Made by a program: the position numbers and the translations under genes. From assembly GCA_037367405.1 (NCBI GenBank), contig JAZKJV010011615.1:62001-126000 (forward strand): DNA of 64,000 nucleotides, given 5' to 3'. Shown in pieces: positions 39,658 through 49,288 of the stretch (the stretch's first letter is position 1; each line of letters starts with the position of its first letter). This stretch comes from Ottelia alismoides. Lineage: Eukaryota > Streptophyta > Magnoliopsida > Alismatales > Hydrocharitaceae. The notes under the pieces were generated by a model, which was not told the DNA's origin, ran no database searches, and worked only from the letters and a program-made list of their open reading frames with translations.

Positions 39658-40894
39658 TCAGTGCCTGGATAGCACAATGCTTGTGTTGTGACCGCCGAAG
39701 CCGAAGCTATTGACCAGAGCGTGTCGTATTGCAACCTGTTGAACTTGCGTTCCCAAATACTTGAAGTTGCAGAGGTCTTCTGGGTTTTCTAAGTTCAGTG
39801 TGCCATGAACGACATTGTCCCGAATGGACAAAGCGGTAACGGCGACGGCGATGGCGCCGCTTGCGCCGAGTGTATGTCCAATCAAGCTCTTAGTGGCATT
39901 TACAATTAGCTGACTACTGTGATGATCAAACACAGCTCGAATCGCTTGAATCTCGGCGAGGTCGCCAAGGGATGTGCTGGTGGCATGTGCATTGATGTAG
40001 TCGATATCGGTTACTGTCCGGTGAGCGTCTTGGAGAGCAGCTCGCATCGCGCGAGTTGCCCCTGCACCGTCGGGTAATGGTGCAGTAATATGGTAAGCGT
40101 CCGACGCCTGTCACTCCGCATACTTCAGCGTAAACTCTCGCACCACGACGATGGGCGCTTTCAAGGTCTTCGAGAATCAATACACAGGCGCCTTCAGACA
40201 GCACAAAACCATCTCGGGCTTGATCAAACGGTCGACTTGCACGCTCAGGATCCTCATTGCTTTGCGATAGAGCACGCGCAGATACGAAGCCACCAAGTGC
40301 CACCGGGGTAATGGTCGACTCGGCGCCACCGGCAAAGACTACATCGGCCCGGTCACTTCGAATAAGATCACATGCGGCTATGATGGCATCGCTCGAAGAT
40401 GCACACGCCGACGATAGAGTTAGCGCTGGTCCATGCAGACCAAACTCAATCGAGATTGCGGCACTGGCCGCGTTCGGCATCATCTTGGGAATCATGAATG
40501 GACTAATGCGTTTGTGACCACGCTGCAGATAGAGTTGAGCCTCGACTTCAAACGTTCCCATCCCGCCCACACCAGACCCAATACACACTGCTTTGCGTTC
40601 ATTACAGATACTGGCGCTGTCGAGATCCGCATCAGCTATCGCCTCTGCAGCGGCTGCCAGTGCTAGTTGTGCAAAGCGATCTTGCTTTCGGAATCGCTTG
40701 ATGTCCAGTTTCGCTGGTTCAATATCTCCCTGTATTTCGCCAGCAATGCGAGTCGGAAATGTCGATGCGTCGAAAACGGTGATCGGACCGATACCCGATC
40801 GACCTTGCAGCAGAGCTGTCCAAGTCTCTGTGGTCGAAAAACCAGTAGGCGTCAGCATTCCAATACCAGTGATCACTACGCGTCGTCTATGCAT
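39658..40894 (-). pseudogene. 3-oxoacyl-ACP synthase (FabF-type), frameshifted
   Basis: Starts at ATG 40894 (HRRRVVITGIGMLTPTG). The nucleophile Cys is in TLSSACASSSDA. The expected GDAYH motif is disturbed by extra bases at 40097-40108 (net +1; a four-base insertion fits best). After the break come the two catalytic histidines, in NAHATSTSLGD and GHTLGASGA, and the end VNSFGFGGHNTSIVL. The joined protein would be about 412 residues, the normal length. It condenses malonyl-ACP with acyl-ACP; as broken it lacks the His part. It follows the 4Fe-4S/SCP2 gene after 19 bases, so they are co-transcribed. Being outside a fab cluster, it may serve a dedicated lipid. Confidence 0.85.
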
Positions 40895-40913
40895 GATTCG
40901 ATTTACCTTTGAA

Positions 40914-42260
40914 TTAGCTATGCCGAAAGCACTTGCCAAACGCGATGAGCAGCTTGGGTGATCCCTGGAAGCGAATCTTTCGACGCAACACTGCCCAAAG
41001 CAAGTTACGCTCTTTTGCTAAGAAGCCCAACCAAGTGGCACTATCGGCGGTGATGCGAAGGTCAGGCTGGCCAACATGACCAGTATGTACTTGTAATTTT
41101 CCTTGATCAATCTGAACTGTGGCTTGCTGAGCATCTTTACCTGTGAAGGTGAAGTGATAGACGGCGGAAAGCTCGGCTGCCTGGCCCGGCTGGAAGAGCA
41201 GTTTCAGCCCAAACAGAAAACCACTGATGCTAGTTGGCCTAATTCCGCTAGTCACTCGTTTGGTCTTTTTGTTGGGAAACCTCTTGGCAGCATGCTTTTC
41301 CGCATCTGATCCCGAAATGACGTACAGCGTTTCGTCTTTTTCAGTAAGTGGTCGAAGCGTATCGTCGAGATACGTCTTTCGATCCGTTAAGAAAGGCCCA
41401 ATCACGTCTTCGCCTGCTGGACAAACCGCGAGGCAGTAAGCAGCTTTATAGCTGGGGCCGAACGAAAGCGATTGCCACATCGATGCGGTCTCGGACAGCG
41501 TGACCTTCTCGCGATAGGAAAGTGCACTATTGCTACTGGCTACGCTTTCGACCCAATCACTAAAGCCGCTCATGAACTCCCGGTAGTTGTGAGTCATGCA
41601 ATTCGAGAACTGAAAATCACCATTCGGAGAGATCGCTCCGACCGGACACGCAGCCACACATAACTTACACTCCAAGCACGGGTTATATTCAATCGGCCGG
41701 CCGTACGCCGTCGCCTCAGCGTCCAAAAGAATGGTACCGAGAACAATGAAGTTGCCAAATCGTGGATGGATCACATTGCGATGAATACCTATGCGTCCTA
41801 AGCCTGCCTCCACGGCAACTGGCTTGTGCGAAACGACCCACAACCGACCAGGGAAGTTGTCCATCTCCATCGGAAAACCCGCCGACGGATTCATCGCTTG
41901 AATCCCCATCGACTCGAGCTTGGTGACTACTTGGCGAGCCACTTCGTTGGCGTGATCGTAACTGGCGTGAAACTCGAGATTGGCCACCGATCGCGCAGGC
42001 GATCGAATCGGCCCTCGATTCATTAGGCATACGAAGCTCAACAGAGTTCTTGCACGGGGAAAGTACTGTAAGATGATATCGCGCTCGTCATCCAACGCGG
42101 GACGATCAATTTCAACTAATCCTGCATCATCCGCGCCGCAGTCGATGCACAGTTGCCTTAGCCAGTCGGCCTCTAGTGGTTGTCTACTCTGGCTCGTTGT
42201 GTCCGCTGGTGACGACTGAGCATAGAAATTCCGAACGGTTGGATGATCGTCGAGATTCAC
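40914..42260 (-). CDS. 4Fe-4S reductase-like protein fused to SCP2 domain
   Basis: The start at GTG 42260 has GAGG eight bases upstream; TTG 42290 is an alternative. The N-terminal ~330 residues resemble the QueG/epoxyqueuosine-reductase-like and dehalogenase-like group, with the ferredoxin motif CLECKLCVAACPVGA and a second partial cluster (NCMTH plus CLAVCPAGED). The C-terminal ~100 residues look like an SCP2 sterol/lipid-carrier domain (FTFTGKDAQQATVQIDQGKL, DLRITADSATWLGFL). This suggests redox chemistry on a lipid or hydrophobic cofactor. It is first in a unit with a ketosynthase and divergent from a TetR gene, whose operator lies just upstream. Confidence 0.75.
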   Translation of the reverse strand: MNLDDHPTVRNFYAQSSPADTTSQSRQPLEADWLRQLCIDCGADDAGLVEIDRPALDDERDIILQYFPRARTLLSFVCLMNRGPIRSPARSVANLEFHASYDHANEVARQVVTKLESMGIQAMNPSAGFPMEMDNFPGRLWVVSHKPVAVEAGLGRIGIHRNVIHPRFGNFIVLGTILLDAEATAYGRPIEYNPCLECKLCVAACPVGAISPNGDFQFSNCMTHNYREFMSGFSDWVESVASSNSALSYREKVTLSETASMWQSLSFGPSYKAAYCLAVCPAGEDVIGPFLTDRKTYLDDTLRPLTEKDETLYVISGSDAEKHAAKRFPNKKTKRVTSGIRPTSISGFLFGLKLLFQPGQAAELSAVYHFTFTGKDAQQATVQIDQGKLQVHTGHVGQPDLRITADSATWLGFLAKERNLLWAVLRRKIRFQGSPKLLIAFGKCFRHS

Positions 42261-42504
42261 TCTGAATACCTCATCGTAAGTTCTCCCCAAAAGCCGTTGA
42301 CTCTAAGAGATCGCTACTCAGACAGTGGCCGGGATAGGATTCTCGATCAAAGACATATTGAATCCATGGACAAACGCATGCTCGTTTGCTCCTGGATTAA
42401 GGATCGTGTGACCGTCAATTGCATGAGTAAATCCCAGCGTTTTGGTCGAATTCGGCCGTCTGCAACCCCCAGCGCGGTGGCTTAATGGCCAATCGTCTCT
42501 TATG

Positions 42505-42545
42505 ATGACATTCATCATTATTGCCGTTATAATGATGATTGTCAT
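42505..42545. promoter_or_regulatory. Probable TetR operator palindrome
   Basis: Arms of 17 bases (42505-42521 ATGACATTCATCATTAT and 42529-42545, its complement with one mismatch) are separated by seven bases. The palindrome lies 42 bases before the TetR start and between divergent genes, so it should control both directions. Confidence 0.75.
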
Positions 42546-42587
42546 TATTACGGTCAATGCCAAGTTGGACTGTCGCTGGAGAATTGC

Positions 42588-43154
42588 ATGAAGATTTCAA
42601 AGGAGCAGGCGCAAAAGAACCGCCAGCAGATCATCGAGGTAGCCAGTCAGCTATTTCGCGAGCGAGGGTTTGACGGCATTGGGGTGGCCGATCTGATGAG
42701 AGCGGCTGGATTCACGCATGGCGGTTTCTATGGGCACTTTGAATCGAAGGAGGCTCTGATGCTAGCCGCATTCCAGCATGCTTTTGATGAAGCTAAGTTG
42801 AGATGGCGGAAGCTATCTAGCACCCACCAGATACCCTTAAAGACCATCGCGACCAAGTACTGCAGCAAGCAGCATCGCGATAATCCCGGCAAGGGTTGTC
42901 CAATCGCAGCGCTGGCAGTTTCTGTCGCTAGTCAGAATGAAGAAGTACGCTCGGCCTTTACAGATAACTTCAAGTTGAGCATCGATTTCTTGGTCAGCGC
43001 GATGGAAGCGTGTGATGAAGGAGAAGCTAGGCGCAAAGCGATCGCAGCCTGGTCGCTGTTGGTAGGATCCGTCATCCTATCGCGGGCGGTAAACGAGCCA
43101 AAACTTTCCGAGCAGATTCTGACTGTTGGGGCTGAATTTGCAAACAACCTATGA
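42588..43154 (+). CDS. TetR/AcrR-family repressor
   Basis: 188 residues from ATG 42588. The N-terminal HTH is clear: RQQIIEVASQLFRERGFDGI, VADLMRAAGFTHGGFYGHFE, SKEALMLAAF. The ligand domain has the GCPIAALAVSVA segment seen in regulators of the AcrR/NemR type. Two cysteines in the ligand part may respond to electrophiles. It most likely represses itself and the divergent 4Fe-4S/SCP2-ketosynthase unit through the 42505-42545 palindrome. Confidence 0.93.
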   Translation: MKISKEQAQKNRQQIIEVASQLFRERGFDGIGVADLMRAAGFTHGGFYGHFESKEALMLAAFQHAFDEAKLRWRKLSSTHQIPLKTIATKYCSKQHRDNPGKGCPIAALAVSVASQNEEVRSAFTDNFKLSIDFLVSAMEACDEGEARRKAIAAWSLLVGSVILSRAVNEPKLSEQILTVGAEFANNL

Positions 43155-43200
43155 ATGACGAGCGAGAATTTAGTCAGGCGATGATCTGGTCAGGGTTGAA

Positions 43201-43428
43201 AAATGCGTAACCACGCGGGCACTCAAGAAGACGCGCCACGCAAGGATAACGAGACCGCAACGCATATGGGTCACGATCACCAATGTCGATGACGACTATG
43301 GCTATTTCTCTGGGATCATTGATAATGAACCAGTTCACTCAGCCGCAGCTTAAGGCGATGAACTTCAGTTTCATCCGCTACACATCGCGGAGATAATTAA
43401 GAAGCGAAGGCGATGGCCATGGAATTAG
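43201..43428 (+). pseudogene. DUF2314-like remnant
   Basis: The frame from about 43201 reads IWVTITNVDDDYGYFSGIID, NEPVHS, then a TAA at 43351, then GDELQFHPLHIAEI to TAG 43426-43428. The order resembles the DUF2314 fold (a small protein that ends with a GDxVxFxPxHI strand). No start codon is obvious. A 30-codon ORF at 43413-43505 (containing AGPPIIRDLPDGASVCFKVEG-type sequence) follows and is equally fragmentary. Probably decayed genes. Confidence 0.4.
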
Positions 43429-43634
43429 AAATCACCTGGGCTGGTCCGCCCATAATTCGCGACTTACCCGATGGTGCAAGTGTTTGTTTCAAGGTAGAGG
43501 GGTGAAGCCTTCTTCATCGCTCCGAAGATGGCTCATCTGCCGGTAGGAGCGAATCGTCTCAATTCTGCTCGGGTGGTAAGTCTTACCATAGCCATAAGGT
43601 ATACTTGAGCTTCAAAGTGATGGAGAAACTCGAA

Positions 43635-44312
43635 ATGCTGAAATCGACCAAAACGCGGGTTGCTATTCGTTCTAGTATATCGCTGTGTTGTATCGCTATT
43701 GCGTCACTTGTAGCCTGCACGCAACAGCCTACAAAGTCTTCCAGTAATGATTCCAAGACAGACACTATTGATTCAAAGATAAACACTCAGTCGGAGCCGA
43801 CCATGAAAACGGAGAAAGCAATTCTAGCGGGAGGATGCTTCTGGGGTATGGAAGATCTCTTTCGTAAACAGCCAGGCGTTGTTTCAACGCGAGTGGGTTA
43901 CTCTGGTGGCGACGTCAAGAATGCAACCTATCGGAATCACGGCACACACGCAGAATCGATCGAAGTTGTTTTCGATCCGGCGAAGACCGATTTTCGCAAC
44001 TTGCTGGAATTCTTCTTCCAAATCCACGATCCAACGACAAAGAATCGGCAAGGAAATGATCGCGGCACCTCTTATCGCTCTGCAATTTTCTATACAAGCG
44101 AAGAACAAAGGCAAGTTGCGATTGAGACGATTGAAGATGTGAATGCCTCTGGATTGTGGCCTGGTAAAGTCGTTACCGAAGTCGAACCGGCTGGTGATTT
44201 TTGGGAGGCAGAACCCGAGCATCAGGACTATCTGGTGCGAAACCCAGGCGGCTACACCTGCCACTTCCCACGCCAAGGATGGGTTCTGCCGAAACGTAGT
44301 GCTTCCCAATGA
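43635..44312 (+). CDS. msrA: Peptide methionine-S-sulfoxide reductase MsrA, lipoprotein form
   Basis: Start at ATG 43635, with GGAGA at 43622-43626; ATG 43620 is an alternative. A lipoprotein signal (IAIASLVAC) and a serine/threonine-rich linker precede the catalytic domain, which has the MsrA signature [18 protein letters not shown] with the catalytic Cys, and later [19 protein letters not shown]. It reduces S-epimers of oxidised methionine, here in the periplasm. It stands alone. The frame is intact. Confidence 0.93.
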   Translation: MLKSTKTRVAIRSSISLCCIAIASLVACTQQPTKSSSNDSKTDTIDSKINTQSEPTMKTEKAILAGGCFWGMEDLFRKQPGVVSTRVGYSGGDVKNATYRNHGTHAESIEVVFDPAKTDFRNLLEFFFQIHDPTTKNRQGNDRGTSYRSAIFYTSEEQRQVAIETIEDVNASGLWPGKVVTEVEPAGDFWEAEPEHQDYLVRNPGGYTCHFPRQGWVLPKRSASQ

Positions 44313-44508
44313 TTGTTGCCGATCGGCCTGTGGTCCCGTTGAGATTGGTAGGACCACATTCGCTTCGAAGCAACTTTAGATAGTCGAAATTGCTGTTGTC
44401 TGCTATCAGAACCTAGTCTGTTACTCACCCAAAGAAAGCCGCGTTAGTTCAGAGATCGCGGCCTCAAGCAACTGTGAACTTCTACGCTTAAAGGGTTGGA
44501 GCTCTACT

Positions 44509-44760
44509 CTACTCCCATTCGAACGTATCCTTGAGATCATTGAGAGAACTGTATGCAATGATCTTTTTGTGTTGCATTCGCCCGACGACAATACCAGGAG
44601 CAATCCCGATTTGCTTTGCGAAAGCCACGACGTCGCTACGCGATCGCAATGTTGATTTTGATCCATTCCCAACGTTTCAATTGTCTCAAGCAACGTACGT
44701 CACGGAGCAACTGCGAAATCAGGCTCGAAGGGAATCCGGATCTTGGTTTTTGATGAGGCC
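44509..44760 (-). pseudogene. HigA-type antitoxin remnant with internal deletion
   Basis: On the minus strand, the N-terminal motif (IPFEPDFAVAP, about 44724-44740) and the following ETIETLGMDQNQ helix (in another frame) are joined closely to the ImmA/IrrE-like C-terminus (FAKQIGIAPGIVVGR, ending TAG at 44511-44509). Most of the middle of the expected protein of about 350 residues, including the metallopeptidase-like part, is missing. It lies downstream of a fragment of a matching toxin gene, in the order usual for HigBA loci. Confidence 0.6.
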
Positions 44761-44812
44761 GTGTTCAGACGCTATGGTATAGGATACGATTTTTTGAGGG
44801 TAGTTTTATCAG

Positions 44813-45031
44813 CTAGTGGTAGTCGCCAATACCTTCGATCACGATCTTTGTAACTTGCTGCCAATCTAATCCTCCATCAGGCAATTCTGGTCTTGGGTCA
44901 TGGTCGGGCGAGAAGACCAATCGATCGGGATGCACCAAATCTACCGCAAGTTTACCAGCGAGATTTCCTGTCAATTCGTGACATCTCGCACCAGGCAAGT
45001 CTCGCATAACGGCAAAAGTGGCGTTGTCCAG
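44813..45031 (-). pseudogene. HigB-type toxin gene, N-terminally truncated
   Basis: The frame ends at 44813 (minus strand). It contains LPGARCHELTGN, DLVHPDRLVF and the C-terminal VTKIVIEGIGDYH, typical of the killer protein of plasmid maintenance systems (RelE-like fold). An in-frame TAG lies directly upstream of about 45031 and the first part of the fold is absent, so it is a fragment. It precedes the antitoxin remnant. Confidence 0.65.
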
Positions 45032-45084
45032 CTAGTTAAGTTGTTAAGATAAGAGCGACTATTGGAAGCTTACGGAGCTGCTGC

Positions 45085-48000
45085 ATGACCGATGATCAAC
45101 TTAATCCAACCATCGATACTTCTAACCCACAAAAGACAGATTCTAAACATGTTGTATCGGACGCCACTAATGCAATGGATTTGAAGCCTGGTTCCAGATA
45201 TCTGATTGGTTCCTCAATCGCGAAAGGTGGAATGGGGATTGTATTGAGAGCAACCGATACCGTGCTGCAGCGCGAAGTTGCCATCAAGACCCTGCAAGAT
45301 CGCTTCATCGAGAACTCGATGGCGGAAAGAAGGTTTGCTGATGAAGCACGTATTACAGGGCAGTTACAACATCCGGCAATTCCTCCGGTCCATGATTTTG
45401 GCCGGCTGCCGAATGGTACACCATTCTTGGCAATGAAACTGATCAAAGGAGAATCTCTCGATGAGCTTCTCAAACGGCGAGTCGAAGTGGATCAGGATCG
45501 CGGTCGTTTTCTTGCTGTTTTTGAACAGATTGCTCAGGCAATAGCATACGCCCATTCGCACAATGTCATTCATCGCGATCTGAAACCTGCCAACGTGATG
45601 GTTGGTAGCTTTGGCGAAGTCCAAGTCATGGATTGGGGGCTTGGCAAAATTCTTGATGCGAATGGATCCATCGAACCTGATACGGCTCTTGAAGAAACCC
45701 TCGCAGCGACCCAAATACGATCCGCGAGAGAAGATGATTTCGATGCCTACACGATGGCAGGTAGCGTCTTAGGCACACCTGCTTACATGCCTCCCGAACA
45801 AGCCATAGGTGCGATCGATCAAATCGGTAAGGCGAGCGATGTGTTTGGCCTGGGAGCGATTCTCGCGGTGATCCTAACTGGTAAGCCTCCTTACGTTGCC
45901 GAAACATCGGAAACGACCCGTCAAATGGCTGCGAGAGGAAAGGTAAACGATTGTTTTGCGAGGCTGCAAGATTCAGGAGCCGCACCAGAATGGATTGCAC
46001 TGTGTCAAAAGTGTTTGTCTCCCGAGCCAATGGATCGTTTTGCAGATGCCAATATCGTAGCCACCATGGTTGCCCAGCTTCGCACCGATGCCGAAGATCG
46101 TGCTCGCAAGGCAGAAATCGAAAAGGCTTCGTTCGCTATTCAAGCGGAAGAAGAGCGAAAGCGAGCCGATCTGGAGCTGCGTTTGGCAAATGAAAAGCAA
46201 GAGGCGGAAAGAAAGCAGTTCAGGCTACGCTTTCAACTTTCGGCGTTCGTCGCGCTGACGTTGTTGGTAGGAGTTTGCTTGTCGCTGTGGCAGGCATACC
46301 GCGCTAGGACCGCCGAACTAGCAACCATCAAACAGCTTGAGGAGACACGGAAGGCTGAATTGCAAGCCAAGTTAGCTCGCGATCGAGCCCGTGATGTGCT
46401 CGACACCATGACATCCGATGTCGCGGGTGATTCCCTGATGACCGAAAAGGAGATCAGGCCAGAGCAGAAGAAATTATTGAGGGAGGTTTTGCAGCATTAT
46501 CAGGAGCTTGCCAAAGATGATTTTGGCGATGAGGCAACTCAGGGCCGGACGGCAGATGCTGCGTATCGCATTTCGATCATTCAGTATCGTCTTGGTTTGA
46601 GCCTCGAAGTGTTAGTATCGCTCGACCACGCCATTGAATTGACTACTAAGTTGGCGAAGGATCGTCCCGCAAATCCCAAATATCTGGAATCGCTTGGACT
46701 CTGCTACATAAATCGAGGTGCGACTCTCAGCAATGCATTTGAAATCTACGAGGATGCTCTTGAATCGCATCGGCAAGCTCGATCCATTTTCGAAAACTTG
46801 ACAAAATCCTACCCCGAGGAACCCAAGAACTGGAAAATGTTGGTCTCCTGCTTGAGGAACATGAACGTTACGCTTGAGCTTATGGGACGAAAGGACGAAG
46901 CGTATGATTGCGTTTTGCAAGCTTTGGCGATCGCTGAAAGCTTTCAAGCAAAATTTCCGGAGGCATCCATCCAGGAAGAGAAGGCCGATGTACTCCTCGA
47001 ACTTGCCGAACATACCCGAGAAAGAAATGATGATGAGGCGTTTAAGAACTACGCGACTCAGGCAATCGCTGCTTACGATTCACTTCTATTAGAAGACGCA
47101 AGCAATCCCAAGTTCCGTGTCGGCAAAGCTCATGTCTATATTCTCATGGGTGCATACCATAGCGAGTTCAGTCGGGATAATGCAGCAGCGATCGAGTCAT
47201 TCAGGAATGGCGAGATTGCGTATCGAGCGTTATTCGAGGAGTTTCCCGAGATGCTTGCCTACCGGAGCAAGGTTGCCGAATGCGAACACAATATTGGTGT
47301 AAGCTTGTTTCGAATGGACCAGTTCGACGATAGCTTGAAAGCTCACGAGGAATCACTTGCTATCCGTTTGACGTTGCTTCAGGATGATCCCACGAATAAA
47401 CAGTATCTCGAAGCAGTCGAAACAAGCTACAAGCGAGTAGGTGAGATACTCCGACGCAAGAACCGATACTCCCAGGCCTTGGAAATCTACCAACGCTTGC
47501 AAGCAAGCCAGAAAGAAAGGCTTCAAGAATCACCGGAAGACTCTCAATATCTAGATGATTACGCCAGTACTCTTGAGAACCTCGGGGATTGCCTCAAGAA
47601 TCAATCTCAAAATCCTGAGGCACTCGAGGTCTTGCAGCAATCGATTCCCATTCGAGAGAAGCTAAAAGAAAGAGGATTCGATCATAAACGAAACCCACTA
47701 TATATGTGGAGGAACTACAAAGATATTGGCGAGATCCTACGTACGAAGGGAAACTATTTGGATGCTAGAGAGACCTATGAGAAAATGGTTTCTCTCGCGA
47801 AAGAAATGGTTGGGAAAGAGCCGACGAATCCGAATTATGTCATGATGGAAAAGGCATCCGAGATGCTTCGAGCATATGTGATGATCGACCTGAATATTCA
47901 ACGGAATGATCTGGAGGCACTCCTTGAAAACGCAGCTTACTTTGATCGTAGTGCCGCTGAAGATCCCGACGAAATCTACTCCGCCGCTTGCGTTTGGGCC

Positions 48001-48252
48001 AAGATCGGTCGCGCTTTTCATTCGGCCCCAGAAAAGCAGGAAGAGTATTTCCAAAAGTCCATGAGTTATCTGGTCAGAACAATGATTGGCCCAAACTACT
48101 CTTTTGAGTCAAAGAGTGAGCTTGCTGAGCATATGCTCACAGATCACGACATGGATGCACTAAGAGAACGGGCCGACTACAAGCAATTCGTTCAAACGCT
48201 AGTTGATGAAACATCGAATAACAAAGAGGCTCAAGTTCAATCTCCACGTTAG
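45085..48252 (+). CDS. Ser/Thr kinase with TPR sensor region
   Basis: 1055 residues from ATG 45085, intact. Kinase domain about 38-330: IAKGGMGIVLRA (P-loop), HRDLKPANVMV (HRD 163-165), DWGLGK in place of DFG, GTPAYMPPEQA. A charged coiled coil (about 335-380) leads to one membrane helix (LSAFVALTLLVGVCLSLWQA, about 383-402). The rest is a tetratricopeptide array (LDHAIELTTKLAKDRPANPK, YLEAVETSYKRVGEILRRKN), probably exported and protein-binding. This is the PknB-like planctomycete design with cytoplasmic kinase and external TPR sensor. No sigma gene directly precedes it. Confidence 0.9.
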   Translation: MTDDQLNPTIDTSNPQKTDSKHVVSDATNAMDLKPGSRYLIGSSIAKGGMGIVLRATDTVLQREVAIKTLQDRFIENSMAERRFADEARITGQLQHPAIPPVHDFGRLPNGTPFLAMKLIKGESLDELLKRRVEVDQDRGRFLAVFEQIAQAIAYAHSHNVIHRDLKPANVMVGSFGEVQVMDWGLGKILDANGSIEPDTALEETLAATQIRSAREDDFDAYTMAGSVLGTPAYMPPEQAIGAIDQIGKASDVFGLGAILAVILTGKPPYVAETSETTRQMAARGKVNDCFARLQDSGAAPEWIALCQKCLSPEPMDRFADANIVATMVAQLRTDAEDRARKAEIEKASFAIQAEEERKRADLELRLANEKQEAERKQFRLRFQLSAFVALTLLVGVCLSLWQAYRARTAELATIKQLEETRKAELQAKLARDRARDVLDTMTSDVAGDSLMTEKEIRPEQKKLLREVLQHYQELAKDDFGDEATQGRTADAAYRISIIQYRLGLSLEVLVSLDHAIELTTKLAKDRPANPKYLESLGLCYINRGATLSNAFEIYEDALESHRQARSIFENLTKSYPEEPKNWKMLVSCLRNMNVTLELMGRKDEAYDCVLQALAIAESFQAKFPEASIQEEKADVLLELAEHTRERNDDEAFKNYATQAIAAYDSLLLEDASNPKFRVGKAHVYILMGAYHSEFSRDNAAAIESFRNGEIAYRALFEEFPEMLAYRSKVAECEHNIGVSLFRMDQFDDSLKAHEESLAIRLTLLQDDPTNKQYLEAVETSYKRVGEILRRKNRYSQALEIYQRLQASQKERLQESPEDSQYLDDYASTLENLGDCLKNQSQNPEALEVLQQSIPIREKLKERGFDHKRNPLYMWRNYKDIGEILRTKGNYLDARETYEKMVSLAKEMVGKEPTNPNYVMMEKASEMLRAYVMIDLNIQRNDLEALLENAAYFDRSAAEDPDEIYSAACVWAKIGRAFHSAPEKQEEYFQKSMSYLVRTMIGPNYSFESKSELAEHMLTDHDMDALRERADYKQFVQTLVDETSNNKEAQVQSPR

Positions 48253-48279
48253 ATGTTCGCTGATCTAAGGATCTTCCCG

Positions 48280-48420
48280 AAAGTACCTCGCCCAATTCGC
48301 GAGATTAATCCAGACGCTCCTGAGTGGCTTTGCGCGATCATCAATGAATTGATGGCGAAACATACCAGTGATCGCTTTTCATCTGCTGTTGAAGTTGCCC
48401 GCATGTCGAAGGCCACGGTT
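48280..48420 (+). pseudogene. Kinase-domain C-terminal fragment
   Basis: The frame here reads IREINPDAPEWLCAIINELM and SDRFSSAVEVARM, matching the end of the kinase domains at 21650-21750 and 50265-50370. Nothing of the rest of a kinase is present, and the frame ends soon after. It is a leftover of a third copy of the sigma-kinase module or of recombination between copies. Confidence 0.7.
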
Positions 48421-48439
48421 GCCGTTGACGGTGAATCAC

Positions 48440-48489
48440 AAGGCCCGAAGGGTCGACACACTTTTTTCATGTACCGCCCTTTCGGGCTC
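48440..48489. repeat. Hairpin between kinase fragment and sigma gene
   Basis: GGCCCGAAGGG at 48441-48451 pairs with CCCTTTCGGGC near 48477-48487, with one extra base. A T6 run lies inside the loop. It may be a terminator-like or REP-like element. Confidence 0.5.
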
Positions 48490-48646
48490 GTCTCTTTATT
48501 GGTCGTGCCACCGTGGCCTATCGGCCTCGGCTAGGGATATGTCGGTCTTTCAGGCCTCATTTGCAGCCCACATTTCAGGACCGATTCTCGCTGACCACCC
48601 TTTTTTGTGTCAGAATCATCGGAAATCGGTGTTTAGCACTTTAGAC

Positions 48647-49288
48647 ATGAGTTTTTCTTCACCCGAGATCGTTGTGACACTATTCCCCGAAACACGTGAA
48701 AGCCTGATTATTCAGGTCAAAGACCCGAGCAATCGGGAGGCGTGGGGGAAGTTCGTCGACCTGTATCGGCCTGTGATTCACCGGATTGCGATTGCACGCG
48801 GGATGCAGGATGCCGATGCCCAGGATTTGACGCAGCAAGTCCTCATGGCAGTGGCAGCGTCGATCGGTCGTTGGGAAAAGTCGAGTGAAACAACTCGGTT
48901 TCGGCATTGGCTCCGACGAGTTGCCAGGAACGCCATCGTCAATGCGCTTTCAAGGCGTCCGCCCGATCAAGCCACAGGGACTTCGTCGTTTCAAGATCTA
49001 CTCATGGAAACTCCCGAACGTGCGAGCAATCAGCACGACGCTGAGACCGATTCGCTCGTAGAGTTGGAGTATCGCCGCGAGTTGTACATGCGAGCGGCTG
49101 TATGTGTTCGCACGGACGTCGATCCAGAGACGTGGCGAGCTTTTGAATTGACAGTCATTGGCGGCCTGAGCAATGCCGATGCCGCGGAGCAACTTGGAAA
49201 ATCTATCGGAACGATCTATGCCGCTCGGAGTCGCGTGATGAAACGCCTTCGCACGGCTGTCGCCGAAATCGAGGAAGCACAATCATGA
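48647..49288 (+). CDS. ECF sigma factor of kinase-linked type
   Basis: 213 residues from ATG 48647; the frame is open further upstream, but the family opening FPETRESLIIQVKDPSNREAW begins just after this ATG. Region 2: ARGMQDADAQDLTQQVLMAV; region 4: LSNADAAEQLGKSIGTIYAA. Its stop overlaps the kinase start by four bases (ATGA). It is the closest paralogue of the sigma gene at 19908. Confidence 0.92.
   Translation: MSFSSPEIVVTLFPETRESLIIQVKDPSNREAWGKFVDLYRPVIHRIAIARGMQDADAQDLTQQVLMAVAASIGRWEKSSETTRFRHWLRRVARNAIVNALSRRPPDQATGTSSFQDLLMETPERASNQHDAETDSLVELEYRRELYMRAAVCVRTDVDPETWRAFELTVIGGLSNADAAEQLGKSIGTIYAARSRVMKRLRTAVAEIEEAQS

Noticed and set aside
48368..48646. 93-codon N-terminal extension of the sigma factor
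   Set aside because: It overlaps the kinase fragment and a hairpin; the family opening begins right after ATG 48647.
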